Assembly: GCF_036417355.1 (NCBI RefSeq)
Contig: NZ_CP143889.1
Span: forward strand, 806,001 to 870,000
DNA from: Akkermansia sp. RCC_12PD
GTDB lineage: Bacteria; Verrucomicrobiota; Verrucomicrobiia; Verrucomicrobiales; Akkermansiaceae
Direction of reading: 5' to 3'
DNA: 64,000 bases
Of this stretch, positions 12,343-21,846 are shown piece by piece (the stretch's first letter is position 1; every line of letters starts with the position of its first letter). A program made the translations under genes and the position numbers. A model generated the notes under the pieces. That model saw only the letters and a list, made by a program, of their open reading frames with translations. It searched no databases and was not told where the DNA came from.

Positions 12343-13266
12343 ATGATGCAGCCTTTCCGCTTCCATCCGATCTACCAGCCCCGCATCTGGGGCGGACAGC
12401 ACATGAGAACCCTCTTGGGACGGGAACTTCCCGACCGGGAAACGGCCTACGGGGAAGCCTGGGAAATCAGCGACAGGCCGGAAGCCATGAGCATCGTGAA
12501 GGAAGGCGAATGGGAAGGCATGCCCTTGCACCGGCTGTGGGAGGAACACCGGGAGGAAATCTTTGGCCCCGGTTATGAACACTTCCCGCGTTTCCCCCTG
12601 TTGTGCAAGATACTGGACGCGCGCGAAAACCTTTCCGTCCAGGTGCATCCTCCGGAACGTACGGCGCAGGCATGGGGAGGAGAAGTGAAAAATGAAGTCT
12701 GGTACGTCCTCCACGCGGAACCGGACGCTCTAATCTACGGAGGCATGGAGGAATCCGCCACGGAGCAGGACATATACCGTGCGGCGGACGCGGGCCGGAT
12801 GGAACAGCTTATCCGCTCCGCCCATCTGAACGCCGGGGAACACCTGTACATTCCCGCCGGGCTGGTTCACGCCATCGGCGCGGGCCATCTCATCGCGGAA
12901 ATCCAGCAAAACAGCGATACCACCTACCGCCTCTACGACTGGAACCGGACGGACGACTCCGGACGGGGAAGAGAACTGCATCTGAAACAGGCCCTGGACT
13001 CCATCCGTGAATTCAGGGAACTCAGCCGCGATCCACGCTATCTGTCAGACACGCCCCACTTCACCTCCCGGGAATACCGCCTGGACAGAGGGGAACGGTT
13101 CATCCCGCAGGATGCTTCCCGCTTTGCCGTCCTGACGGTGCTCCAGGGTGGCGTGGGCTGGGACGGGAGGAAAGCCACGCAGGGGGAATTCATTCTTTCT
13201 CCCGTCCGGTCGGCGGCCGTAACAGCCACCGAACCGGACACGGTTCTCCTCTCAACAACGGTTTGA
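12343..13266 (+). CDS. manA: Mannose-6-phosphate isomerase, class I
   Basis: This zinc enzyme interconverts fructose-6-P and mannose-6-P, the entry to GDP-mannose and so to the gmd-fcl pathway at 7.3-9.5 kb. It is a 307-residue short bacterial class I form. Visible features are the N-terminal F-x-P-I-Y-Q-P-R-I-W-G, the zinc ligand motif L-S-V-Q-V-H-P near residue 103, E-H-L-Y-I-P-A-G-L-V-H-A-I-G-A-G mid-protein, and the cupin segment Q-N-S-D-T-T-Y-R-L-Y-D-W. It is probably transcribed alone, as a terminator precedes it. Confidence 0.95.
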   Translation: MMQPFRFHPIYQPRIWGGQHMRTLLGRELPDRETAYGEAWEISDRPEAMSIVKEGEWEGMPLHRLWEEHREEIFGPGYEHFPRFPLLCKILDARENLSVQVHPPERTAQAWGGEVKNEVWYVLHAEPDALIYGGMEESATEQDIYRAADAGRMEQLIRSAHLNAGEHLYIPAGLVHAIGAGHLIAEIQQNSDTTYRLYDWNRTDDSGRGRELHLKQALDSIREFRELSRDPRYLSDTPHFTSREYRLDRGERFIPQDASRFAVLTVLQGGVGWDGRKATQGEFILSPVRSAAVTATEPDTVLLSTTV

Positions 13267-13493
13267 ACAGGTCAATATGACAAAAAGGGTAAAGAATTCC
13301 GCACAAAGCCGGGGCTTTCACACTTTTTCGTTGCAAAGAAACAGGGCGGCTCTTAGTTTGGACTAAACTTTTTCCTGTACCAGTCTCCCATTCCTTGCCC
13401 TTCGACTGTCGTATGAACAACCTTTTCACCATCGCCACGTATCTTTCCCGTGTTTCCGGCCAGCTCCAGCCCATGCTGGAAAAAGTCCAGGGC

Positions 13494-14144
13494 ATGGACC
13501 GCAGGACATTCCTGCTGGAAGCCGCCGCCCTGCTCGCCCTGACAAGCTGCGCTGAAACCTCCGGCAAGGCCGGCCCGGCGCCCATGATCTCCTTCACACC
13601 CTCCAGCGTTCCACTGGTGAAGCGTTCCCCGCGCCAGCTCCTCGCGGAATGCAACGTGCAGCCGTTGTTCATGCCCAAAACCTCCCCCCTACGCCGGCGT
13701 TCCTCCCGCATGAAGCCCCGCTTCATCACCATGCACAACACGGAAAACCCGTCCGCAGACGCCATGCAGCACGCCCGCGCCCTGAACAACGGAGCCCTGC
13801 GGTGCAACTGGCACTACACGGTGGACCCGTACGTGGCCATGCAGCACCTCCCTTTGAACGAAACCGGCCGCCATGCGGACCGCGGCGGCCCCGGAGACAT
13901 GTACTCCATCGGCATTGAAATGTGCGAAAAGCGCGGACAAAGCATCGTCAAAACCTTCGACCGCGCCGCCAAGCTGGCCGCCTACACGATGTACTCCCAG
14001 AACATCCCGCTGCGCAACGTGGTGCCGCACTACTACTGGACGGGCAAGCGCTGCCCCCATCTGCTGCTGGACAACGGCAAACCCGGCTTCAAATGGTCCT
14101 GGTTCATCTCCCGCGTGGACTACTATAACCGCTGCATCAGTTGA
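13494..14144 (+). CDS. N-acetylmuramoyl-L-alanine amidase (Amidase_2 family), probable Tat-exported lipoprotein
   Basis: The product would cleave the lactyl-peptide bond in peptidoglycan, likely for recycling or remodelling. The fold signature is R-F-I-T-M-H-N-T-E-N (first zinc His), N-W-H-Y-T-V-D, then H-A-D-R-G-G-P-G-D-M-Y-S-I-G-I-E-M-C, and K-R-C-P-H near the end (third ligand). The N-terminus M-D-R-R-T-F-L-L-E-A-A-A-L-L-A-L-T-S-C joins a twin-arginine motif to a lipobox (L-T-S-C), so I start at ATG 13494. ATGs at 13413 and 13395 would bury this signal behind 27-33 extra residues. About 216 residues. Confidence 0.85.
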   Translation: MDRRTFLLEAAALLALTSCAETSGKAGPAPMISFTPSSVPLVKRSPRQLLAECNVQPLFMPKTSPLRRRSSRMKPRFITMHNTENPSADAMQHARALNNGALRCNWHYTVDPYVAMQHLPLNETGRHADRGGPGDMYSIGIEMCEKRGQSIVKTFDRAAKLAAYTMYSQNIPLRNVVPHYYWTGKRCPHLLLDNGKPGFKWSWFISRVDYYNRCIS

Positions 14145-14371
14145 GTTCCCGTGCTCTGCCGCAAACCGGCAGGATGAGTCCCCAGCGAATCCCGGGGAAA
14201 AAATCCTGAAGGCGCGCCCATTGCCCCTATCCGCAGGTACGGAAAATTGACCCGTCCCTGATCCGGCCGCACCGCAGAATCCATCCTCCTGCTTCCGGAT
14301 GGAGCGCTTCCCATCATCCCGGTTTGAGGCCGCGTCTTCTTGATGCCCTTAATGAATGACCCGGAAAGAAA

Positions 14372-14397
14372 TACCCTGCGGGCCAACCCGCAGGGTA
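14372..14397 (-). terminator. Perfect hairpin in the convergent gap between the amidase and the GH95 gene
   Basis: The 347-base gap 14145-14491 separates two convergent genes and holds no convincing ORF. It contains a perfect 11-bp stem TACCCTGCGGG / CCCGCAGGGTA with a 4-base loop. Read on the minus strand it is followed by a T-rich stretch (TTTCTTT), so it most likely ends the fucosidase transcript. Confidence 0.6.
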
Positions 14398-14491
14398 ATG
14401 ATGAGAACCGGAAACCGGACAAGGAAATCCCCGGCGCACCGCGCCGTCAATTCTCCACGCGCCGCTTCGGCCTTTGCTGAAATCCCAGATT

Positions 14492-16888
14492 TTAGCCCTT
14501 CCTGTCTGCGGCGGGCGCTGCTGCCGCCTTGGGTTGCAGCGGCAGGGTCTTCATGCGGGTTACGCTTCCGTTGACGCGCACGGGCACCACCCTGGGCTGC
14601 TCGGAATAAAGCTTCACGTTGCCCACCTTGCCGTTTTTCCAGGAGAAATCCACGGTAATGTTGCCGCGGGCCTTCAACCCCTTCACAGAACCGGACGGCC
14701 ACGCATCCACGGGGGAAGGCATGATTTCAATGCCGCCTGCGTGGGATTGCAGCAGGATTTCACACACGCCACCCACGATGCCGAAGTTGCCGTCCATCTG
14801 CATGGGTGGGTGCGTCGTCAGCATGTTCGGAAGAGTATTGTACTTGAGCAGGCCCTCAAACATTTCATGAGCCTTGTTTCCGTCCCCGAAGCGCGCCCAG
14901 AGGGCCGTGCGCCAGGGCCACGTCCAGGAACGGCGGCTGTCGCCGGTCGTGCCGCGCCATTCCAGGGACAGGCGGGCGGCCTCCGCCAGCTTGGGCGTCT
15001 TGAGCTTGGTGATCTGGTTGCCGGGAAAAACGGCAAAGAGGTGGGACGTATGGCGGTGGTCCGTCTTGGGAATGCGGTCGATCATCCATTCCTGAAGGTT
15101 GCCCTCCTTGCCGATCTTGTTGCCGGCCAGCCTCTTCAGCTTGCCCTCCAGACTCTTGGCCCAGGCGGCATCCTTGCCCAGAATGCGGGCGGCCTTGATC
15201 GTGTTGGTGAAAAGTTCCGCAATCAGCTGCTGGTCATGCATCACGCCGTCTTCACGGGGGCCGTGTTCCGGGGACCATCCGTCCGGAGCCACCAGGGTGC
15301 CGGCCTTGATGTCGGCCAGTTCCTTCTGCTGCTCTTCCTTCAGGGGCTTGCCGCCGGACAGGAAGCCTTCGCCTTTCGCGCCCAGTTCCTTTAAATGGTC
15401 TTCCCAGAAATGGCAGATCTCCTTCATCAGGGGATAGGCCTGTTTTTCCAGATACTTCCTGTCTCCGGTGAAGGCATAATGCTCCCATATGTGCAGGGCA
15501 TACCAGGCATTGCCCGGAATGTTCCAGGCCCACCCGTTGCCGCCGAAGATGTTCTGGGAAGTGCGCACCGTCCAGCCGCGCACCGGCTTGCCGTCCTTGG
15601 TATTGAATTTTTTATTGGCCTGGGAGGCGTCCCGGCAGCCGGGAGCCATGGCTTCCACGTAATCAATCAGCGCCTGGTGGCATTCGGAAAGATTGGCGGG
15701 TTCCGCGCCCCAGTAGGCCATCTGGACATTGATGTTGTTGTGATAGTCGCAGGCCCACGGCGGACTCACGTATTCGTTCCAAAGGCCCTGGAGGTTTGCG
15801 GGAAGGGTTCCGGGCCGGGAGCTGGAAAGCAGCAGATAGCGGCCGAACTGGAACATGGTCTCCTCCAGGTCGGGATCGGACGGCTTATTTTTGTAGGATT
15901 TCAGGCGTTCCGGAATGGGAAGTTTGGCCACTTCCGGCTCAGTCTTGCCGAAGTCCACTTTCACGCGGTCAAACATGGACTTGTACTGGGCGATGTGCGC
16001 CTGTTTCAGCGCGGCATAATCCGTAGAGGCGGATTTGGCCGCATAACGGTCCAGCTTCTTGGAAGGGGCCTCCCCCTTCCAGTCTTTCTTGTAGTCCATC
16101 AGGTAGTCCGTCTCCATGGCGACGACAACCGTGCAGGAATCTGCGTCTTTCACGGAAATCCTGTCCCCGGAGGCGGAAACGGTGCCCCCCTTCGCGCGTA
16201 CCAGGACGCGGCCTTCAAAATTCATGCCGTTCTTCAGGGTACCTTTCCACGTAAGTACGGGGCCTTTGGCGGAGATGTCCGCATCCACCTGGCAATTCAC
16301 GGAAAAGTCCGCGTTGAAACTGCCGGGCTTGCTGGCGCGGTAGTTGATCACCAGGACATTGGCGGGGGTACTGGCAAAAGCTTCACGGTCGTAGGTCACG
16401 CCGTCGGATTTGTAATTCACCTTGTAAATGCCGTCGCGCAGGTCCAGGGCGCGGGTGAAGTCCTCCACGGACACGGAGGCGGGCTGGTCCCCTTTCTTGA
16501 AGTCCACGAACAGGTCGCCGAAAGGCATGTAGTTGCCGAACTGGTTGGTCCCCGCATTCGGACCGTAGCCGTAGCCGCCCCCCGGATTGGGACCGCCGGA
16601 CCAGAGGCTGATCTCGTTCAGGGCAAAACGTTCACGGTTGGGGGCGCTGAAAATCATCGCGCCCACGCGGCCGTTGCCGATGGGATAGCCTTCCGCTTCC
16701 CATACGGCGGAGGGCTTCTTGTATTTGCCCAAGCTGCCGTCAGGGTTTTTGTCCGCCTGTGGATAGACGACCACGGCAGGCTTGTCGTTCCAGATCAGGT
16801 TGGAGGCGGAAGGCTTGTCCAGAGCGCTCCAGCCAAGCGATACCGCACTTACGGATAAAGCGGAGAAAAGAAGGGATTGAAGATGCAT
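14492..16888 (-). CDS. GH95 family alpha-L-fucosidase, secreted
   Basis: This inverting glycosidase removes terminal alpha-1,2-linked fucose from mucin O-glycans or milk oligosaccharides. It has 798 residues, near the family norm. It begins with a Sec signal (M-H-L-Q-S-L-L-F-S-A-L-S-V-S-A-V-S-L-G) at ATG 16888. The N-terminal beta domain carries W-E-A-E-G-Y-P-I-G-N-G-R-V-G-A-M. The (alpha/alpha)6 barrel has P-A-N-L-Q-G-L-W-N-E, P-P-W-A-C-D-Y-H-N-N-I-N-V-Q-M (Asn pair assisting the base), W-P-W-R-T-A-L-W-A-R and P-P-M-Q-M-D-G-N-F-G (likely catalytic Asp). Together with GDP-fucose synthesis nearby, the genome both harvests and makes fucose units. A. muciniphila is a known mucin degrader. Confidence 0.93.
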   Translation of the reverse strand: MHLQSLLFSALSVSAVSLGWSALDKPSASNLIWNDKPAVVVYPQADKNPDGSLGKYKKPSAVWEAEGYPIGNGRVGAMIFSAPNRERFALNEISLWSGGPNPGGGYGYGPNAGTNQFGNYMPFGDLFVDFKKGDQPASVSVEDFTRALDLRDGIYKVNYKSDGVTYDREAFASTPANVLVINYRASKPGSFNADFSVNCQVDADISAKGPVLTWKGTLKNGMNFEGRVLVRAKGGTVSASGDRISVKDADSCTVVVAMETDYLMDYKKDWKGEAPSKKLDRYAAKSASTDYAALKQAHIAQYKSMFDRVKVDFGKTEPEVAKLPIPERLKSYKNKPSDPDLEETMFQFGRYLLLSSSRPGTLPANLQGLWNEYVSPPWACDYHNNINVQMAYWGAEPANLSECHQALIDYVEAMAPGCRDASQANKKFNTKDGKPVRGWTVRTSQNIFGGNGWAWNIPGNAWYALHIWEHYAFTGDRKYLEKQAYPLMKEICHFWEDHLKELGAKGEGFLSGGKPLKEEQQKELADIKAGTLVAPDGWSPEHGPREDGVMHDQQLIAELFTNTIKAARILGKDAAWAKSLEGKLKRLAGNKIGKEGNLQEWMIDRIPKTDHRHTSHLFAVFPGNQITKLKTPKLAEAARLSLEWRGTTGDSRRSWTWPWRTALWARFGDGNKAHEMFEGLLKYNTLPNMLTTHPPMQMDGNFGIVGGVCEILLQSHAGGIEIMPSPVDAWPSGSVKGLKARGNITVDFSWKNGKVGNVKLYSEQPRVVPVRVNGSVTRMKTLPLQPKAAAAPAADRKG

Positions 16889-17086
16889 TGCTTTAATAAG
16901 ACTCTCATAAAAATACCCCTCCTGCAATCTCTATCTTTCAGTCTTCTTTATTATCCATCCAAAAAAGACCAGGACCGCAGCGGGAAGCAATATCCAGTCT
17001 CCGGCATCTTCAAACGCGCCTGCCCTTCAAAAAGGAGGACAATAAATTTCCTTGCCTTTCCCCGGAGGCTTCATACCGTTTTCATC

Positions 17087-18244
17087 ATGTTGAAACGGTT
17101 TGCTTCCATTCTTCTCTCCCTTCTCTTTCTCGGAGCTTCCGCCGGACTGGCCGATAGCAAGGTCACAGTCCCGGATATTTTGAAAAACCGCATTCCGTTG
17201 AAAAAAACGGAGCATCAACTCAACATCGTTTATTTCCTGGGCAGCGATACGGACCCCGTGCCGGACTACGAACGCCGCATCAGCGAACTGATGCTTTACC
17301 TCCAGCAGTTTTACGGAAAGGAGATGCAGAGGCACGGCTACGGAGCCAGGGCCTTCGGGATGGACATCAAGTCGCCCGGCCGCGTCAACATCATTGAATA
17401 CAAGGCCGAGAATCCGGCCAGCCATTACCCCTACGAAAACGGCGGCGGATGGAAGGCGGCCCAGGAAATTGAAAAGTTTTTCAAGGCCAATCCGGACAAA
17501 AAGAAAAGCCAGCACACCCTGATCATCATGCCCACATGGAACGACGACAAGAACGGCCCGGACAATCCCGGAGGCGTTCCCTTTTACGGCATGGGCCGCT
17601 ATTGCTTCGCCCTGGACTACCCCGCCTTCGACATCAAGCACCTGGGACAGCCGACCAAGGAAGGGAGGCTGCTGACCAAATGGTATGGCGGCCTGGCTCA
17701 TGAACTGGGCCACGGTCTCAACCTGCCCCACAACCACCAGACCACGTCCGACGGCAAGAAGTACGGCACCGCCCTGATGGGAGCGGGCAACTACACGTTC
17801 GGCACCAGCCCCACGTTCCTGACCCCCGCCAGCTGCGCCCTGCTGGACGCCTGCGAGGTGTTTTCCGTCACGCCCGGCCAGCAATACTACCAGGGCAAAC
17901 CGGAAGTGGAAGCCAAGGGCATTTCCATCTCCTTCAAGGGGGACCAGATCCTGATTTCCGGAAACTACAAGAGCCCGCAGACCGTCAAGGCCCTGAACGT
18001 TTACGTACAGGACCCTCCCTACGCCGTCAACCAGGATTACGATGCTGTCTCCTTCTCCGAACGCCTCGGGAAAAAGAGCGGAAAGTTCTCCATGAAGATC
18101 GACAGAAAGGAACTGGATGGGCTGAAAGACAACGAATTCCGCATTTCCCTCATGTTCGTGCTTGCCAACGGCCAGCAAATACAGAAGCACTTCAAGTTCC
18201 TGCGGGACGCCCTCCAGGACTACAAGGACACGGACAAATCCTGA
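17087..18244 (+). CDS. Secreted zinc metallopeptidase, metzincin-like
   Basis: The protein has 385 residues with a clear Sec signal (M-L-K-R-F-A-S-I-L-L-S-L-L-F-L-G-A-S-A-G-L-A-D). The catalytic motif H-E-L-G-H-G-L-N-L-P-H (His205, Glu206, His209, His215) is of the HExxHxxxxxH type, with Asn where most metzincins have Gly. About 20 residues on, A-L-M-G-A-G-N-Y is a candidate Met-turn. A beta-rich C-terminal domain (about residues 285-385) follows. The upstream frame to 16877 overlaps the fucosidase start and has no signal peptide, so I reject it. The gene diverges from the fucosidase, with about 200 bases between starts. Mucin-protein or glycopeptide cleavage is a plausible but unproven role. 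Confidence 0.8.
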   Translation: MLKRFASILLSLLFLGASAGLADSKVTVPDILKNRIPLKKTEHQLNIVYFLGSDTDPVPDYERRISELMLYLQQFYGKEMQRHGYGARAFGMDIKSPGRVNIIEYKAENPASHYPYENGGGWKAAQEIEKFFKANPDKKKSQHTLIIMPTWNDDKNGPDNPGGVPFYGMGRYCFALDYPAFDIKHLGQPTKEGRLLTKWYGGLAHELGHGLNLPHNHQTTSDGKKYGTALMGAGNYTFGTSPTFLTPASCALLDACEVFSVTPGQQYYQGKPEVEAKGISISFKGDQILISGNYKSPQTVKALNVYVQDPPYAVNQDYDAVSFSERLGKKSGKFSMKIDRKELDGLKDNEFRISLMFVLANGQQIQKHFKFLRDALQDYKDTDKS

Positions 18245-18465
18245 TTAAATCCTGGTTCCTGCGCCCTCCGTATGGGCGGACGGCAAGCTGAATCAAAGAA
18301 AAAGATTCCTTCTCCGGGCACTCATTCTCCCCGGCGGACTCCGGATACCCGTCTCATCCTTTCACCAGACAGGCATATGCACCCGGCGGGGAGGAACGTT
18401 ATCAGAAACCATCCATCTCCGGAAAGCCAAGCGGTCATCCCGGCACACATCAGGGGAATCAATAA

Positions 18466-20382
18466 TTATTCCTTCAGGTGCTTCCGCCAGTCGGAAGCGT
18501 TCTGATAATAATAAATCGCTTCCTTTTCAAGCTCCTTCATGCGGTCGTCCGGGGCCACTTCATTCCCGTCCCGGTAGAATTCCGCGCCGCGCTGGGGCTT
18601 GAGCACCACCATGTCGTCCCCCCGCAGGTAGCCGATGTACTGGTAATTGCTCACGAAGTAACGGGAACGGTACGAGGGTTTCAAGGCATCCTTGCCGTAG
18701 AAGGAGGCGTCATAAGGCCATTTCAACAGGCCCAGAAGCGTGGGAAGCACGTCTATCTGGCTGATCGCCGTCTCCCGCCGTTCCGGCTTCAGCAGGGCCG
18801 GAGCGTAAAAAATGGAAAAGATGCGGTGCGTTTCCGGATTGAGCGATTTTTTCCCGGCGCTCCCGGCGCCGTGGTCGGCCACAAAAACGAACAGCGTGTT
18901 GTCAAACCAGGGCTTGCTCCTGGCTTCCTCCACAAAGGCCCCCACGGAATAATCCGCGTATTTCACGGCTCCCAGGCGTCCGGTGTGGGAGGGAATGTCA
19001 ATGCGGCCCTCCGGATACGTATAAGGCCGGTGGTTGGATGTCGTGAACACCACCTGCAGGAACGGCACTCCGCGTCCGCAGGACTCATCCGCCTCACGGA
19101 TGGCGCGGCGGAACAGGTCTTCATCACAGACACCCCAGATGGTGGAATGGGTCACCTCGGAATCATCCATGGAGTTGCGGTCCATTACCTGGAACCCGTT
19201 GTTCCCGAAGAAATAATTCATGTTGTCAAAATAGCCGTACCCCCCGTAAATCCATTTGAGGTCATATCCCTTTTCCTTGAAAATGGAACCGATTGTCCGG
19301 AGGTTTTCATTGCCCTCCCGCCGCACGATGGACATGCCTGGCAGCGGCGGAATGGAGGTGCTCACCGCCTCCAGCCCCCGCACGGAGCGGGTGCCCGTAG
19401 CATACGTGTTCGGGAAAAAGATTCCCTCCCGGCCCAGACGGCTCAGGCATGGGGTGATGTCCTCCCCGTCCTTCCGGCATTCATTCAGGAATTCCGCGCC
19501 CATGCTCTCCATAATGACCACCACCACATTGGGGCGGATGGCCTCCCCGGCGGGGCGTACCAGCCTCTTCACGCTTCCGGCGGCGGCATCCGGCACGGAA
19601 GTATCGTCTGCCGTGAATTCCGCGGCCAGAAATTCCGCGGCGTCCTGGTCCGGCAGGGTCTTGTAATAGGTCCGGTAATCCAGTTCATTCTTGATAAAGG
19701 CACTGAAAAGGCTGTAAAGGCCGTCCTTGGCCATTTCCGAATTATAGCGGTTGCCTACGGAATCCGCGTCCTTAATGTCCACCAGCCAATAACCGCCTGT
19801 GACGCAAGCCAGCAAAGCGGCCACCACGCAGCCTCGCTTCCATCCGCGGGGGGCCTCCGCATTCCCGGGAACCAGGAAGCGGCGCATGGTCCAGGCCGCG
19901 AGCACGGAGACGGCCAGAATGCCCAGCAGAATAGGAACAATGGGGTAGGATTCGTAAATGTTCCCGATCACCTCCTTGGTGTAAATAAGGTAGTCGACCG
20001 CAATGAAATTGAAACTGGCCTCGAACTCGTTCCAGAAAAAGGCTTCCGCCACATCTTCAAACAGGTTGGCCAGCGCAAACAGGAAAAACCACGCCAGGGT
20101 AATCCAGCGGTCCGCCCTGCCTCCGGCCTTGCTGCGGGGCAGAAGCCACAGGTAAATGGCATAGGGCAGAAGCCAGTAGCACATCGTGATCAGGAACTCC
20201 GTTATGAAAATATACCCCGTTTTCAGCAAAGGCAGAAAACCGAAATCCATGTTGCGGTATTCAAAAAACACCGTAAACAGGTTTTCCACCACTTCAATCC
20301 CGAACGCAAACAGGAGAAACGGCCAAAACCTGCCCCAATAATAACGAATCATGGCCTCCATGAAATATAGTGGAGGAAACAA
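18466..20382 (-). CDS. LTA-synthase/sulfatase-family membrane phosphotransferase
   Basis: The protein has 638 residues. Five hydrophobic helices fill residues 10-190. A periplasmic alkaline-phosphatase-fold domain follows: V-V-V-V-I-M-E-S-M-G (metal Glu), T-Y-A-T-G-T-R-S-V-R-G-L-E-A (nucleophile Thr), W-I-Y-G-G-Y-G-Y-F-D-N, T-S-N-H-R-P-Y and F-V-A-D-H-G-A (metal Asp/His). This is the layout of LtaS and the Gram-negative OpgB/EptA-like enzymes that move phosphoglycerol or phosphoethanolamine onto periplasmic glycans or lipid A. Donor and acceptor cannot be told. Start could be ATG 20382, 20361 or 20352. The 220-base gap 18245-18465 shows nothing. Confidence 0.85.
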   Translation of the reverse strand: MFPPLYFMEAMIRYYWGRFWPFLLFAFGIEVVENLFTVFFEYRNMDFGFLPLLKTGYIFITEFLITMCYWLLPYAIYLWLLPRSKAGGRADRWITLAWFFLFALANLFEDVAEAFFWNEFEASFNFIAVDYLIYTKEVIGNIYESYPIVPILLGILAVSVLAAWTMRRFLVPGNAEAPRGWKRGCVVAALLACVTGGYWLVDIKDADSVGNRYNSEMAKDGLYSLFSAFIKNELDYRTYYKTLPDQDAAEFLAAEFTADDTSVPDAAAGSVKRLVRPAGEAIRPNVVVVIMESMGAEFLNECRKDGEDITPCLSRLGREGIFFPNTYATGTRSVRGLEAVSTSIPPLPGMSIVRREGNENLRTIGSIFKEKGYDLKWIYGGYGYFDNMNYFFGNNGFQVMDRNSMDDSEVTHSTIWGVCDEDLFRRAIREADESCGRGVPFLQVVFTTSNHRPYTYPEGRIDIPSHTGRLGAVKYADYSVGAFVEEARSKPWFDNTLFVFVADHGAGSAGKKSLNPETHRIFSIFYAPALLKPERRETAISQIDVLPTLLGLLKWPYDASFYGKDALKPSYRSRYFVSNYQYIGYLRGDDMVVLKPQRGAEFYRDGNEVAPDDRMKELEKEAIYYYQNASDWRKHLKE

Positions 20383-20500
20383 GTCGTCAATGTCACATTA
20401 CAGCATCAGGACAACAAGGCTGTCATCCGGTTTTTGAGCGGAACGCGTCTCCCCTCCCGGCAGGGAGGAACGTCCGGCAGGCGTCTAGAAAATTCCGGGA

Positions 20501-21637
20501 TCAAACCACGTCCAGCCCTGAATCCCAATCCTTCCAGACGGGTTCCAGCCCGGCGCCCCGGATGGCGCAGACCACCTGTTCCGGAGAACGCTGGTCTGAA
20601 ATTTCAAACTGTTCCGTCGCCTTGCAGCGGCCCTTCTTTTCTTCGGGCAAATCCACCCTGTTCCCCCGCACCGTCAGGTGGGCCGTGGCCGTTCCCACCC
20701 CCGTGTAGCCGCCCGGCTCCGTCCGGGCAATGGCGGACATGTGGGTCATGCCCAGATGCATCAGCGCGTTTCTCATGGGCTCCGGCTCACGGGTGCTGAC
20801 GGACATGCCTATCCTGGGGAAGCAGATGCGCAGGGCGGCCATAAGCTGGACAAAATGGCGGTCGTCCAGCATCAATTCCGGATCGGGTTCATACTCGTAA
20901 TTCCCGGCGTAGGGACGCATGCGCGGGAACGCCACGGAAAGCGCGGACTTCCAGCAATGCTTCTGCAAATAGTCCAGATGGGCGGCGAGCGCCATGGCCT
21001 CCCGCCGCCAGGGGGACAGGCCGAACAGGGCACCTATCTGAATGCGGCGGAAGCCGCCCTGGTAGGCGCGTTCCGGGCAATCCAGCCGCCAGTTGAAATT
21101 CTTCTTCATGCCCGCCGTATGCAGGGTTTCATACACCTCCCGGTTGTAGGTCTCCTGGTACACGGCCAGTTGTTCCGCCCCATGGTGGACGATTTCCGCA
21201 TAGCGGTCGTCCGGAAGCGGTCCTATTTCCAGCCCCAGCGAGGGGATAAAGGAATGCAGCGCGTCCAGGCATTCCTGCATGTACCCGTCTGAAACGAACT
21301 TGGGATGCTCCCCAGCCACCAGCAGGATGCTGCGCAGGCCCAGCCCGTACAGGTAGCGGGCCTCCTGCACCACTTCATCCACCGTCAGGGTGGTGCGGAT
21401 GATGGGATTGTCCCGGGAAAAGCCGCAATACTTGCAATTATTGATGCACTCGTTGGACAAGTAGATGGGGGCGAACAGCCGGATCGTCCTGCCGAAATGC
21501 AACCGGGTCAGCCGCCGGCTCTCCTGCGCCATCGCCTCCAGCCGGGCGTCGTCCACAGGTTCCAGCAGGGACATGAAACGGCGCACGAGGGGAGAGGGAT
21601 GGGCCGTCAGTGTGCTTAATTCTTCAGAGAAGGGCAT
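20501..21637 (-). CDS. thiH: 2-iminoacetate synthase (tyrosine lyase) of thiazole synthesis
   Basis: This radical-SAM enzyme splits tyrosine to dehydroglycine and p-cresol for the thiazole half of thiamin in anaerobes. At 378 residues it matches ThiH. The cluster motif is C-I-N-N-C-K-Y-C (CxxxCxxC) near residue 62, preceded by F-A-P-I-Y-L-S-N-E. The helix E-A-R-Y-L-Y-G-L-G-L-R-S-I-L-L-V-A-G-E and Q-E-T-Y-N-R-E are typical of the family. No other thi gene is in view. I looked for a TPP riboswitch upstream on the minus strand and did not see the CTGAGA/ACCTGA pair. A small perfect hairpin (GTGCGGA-atc-TCCGCAC, 21676-21692) lies upstream. Confidence 0.92.
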   Translation of the reverse strand: MPFSEELSTLTAHPSPLVRRFMSLLEPVDDARLEAMAQESRRLTRLHFGRTIRLFAPIYLSNECINNCKYCGFSRDNPIIRTTLTVDEVVQEARYLYGLGLRSILLVAGEHPKFVSDGYMQECLDALHSFIPSLGLEIGPLPDDRYAEIVHHGAEQLAVYQETYNREVYETLHTAGMKKNFNWRLDCPERAYQGGFRRIQIGALFGLSPWRREAMALAAHLDYLQKHCWKSALSVAFPRMRPYAGNYEYEPDPELMLDDRHFVQLMAALRICFPRIGMSVSTREPEPMRNALMHLGMTHMSAIARTEPGGYTGVGTATAHLTVRGNRVDLPEEKKGRCKATEQFEISDQRSPEQVVCAIRGAGLEPVWKDWDSGLDVV

Positions 21638-21846
21638 AAGGATAACTAATCAGGAATGAGAGAGGACCGATCCCTGTGCGGAATCTCCGCACCGTCGCCG
21701 GGAGAGCCAATTTGCTCCTTTCTGCACCGGGGATTCCATCCTTTACCGTGTCATTTCCCGGTACGGCGGGATTCCGGGAGAAAAAGGGAAGCTGCAAATC
21801 GTCGTGACAGACGGCCTTCCGTGGACTAATCTGGCCTTATCCTCCC

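Noticed and set aside
15395-16858. 487-codon open frame opposite the GH95 gene
   Set aside because: Antisense to a conserved glycosidase. No recognisable domain.
21638-21846. TPP riboswitch upstream of thiH
   Set aside because: The conserved CTGAGA and ACCTGAT-type elements are not seen on the minus strand in this gap. Only a small 7-bp hairpin is present.
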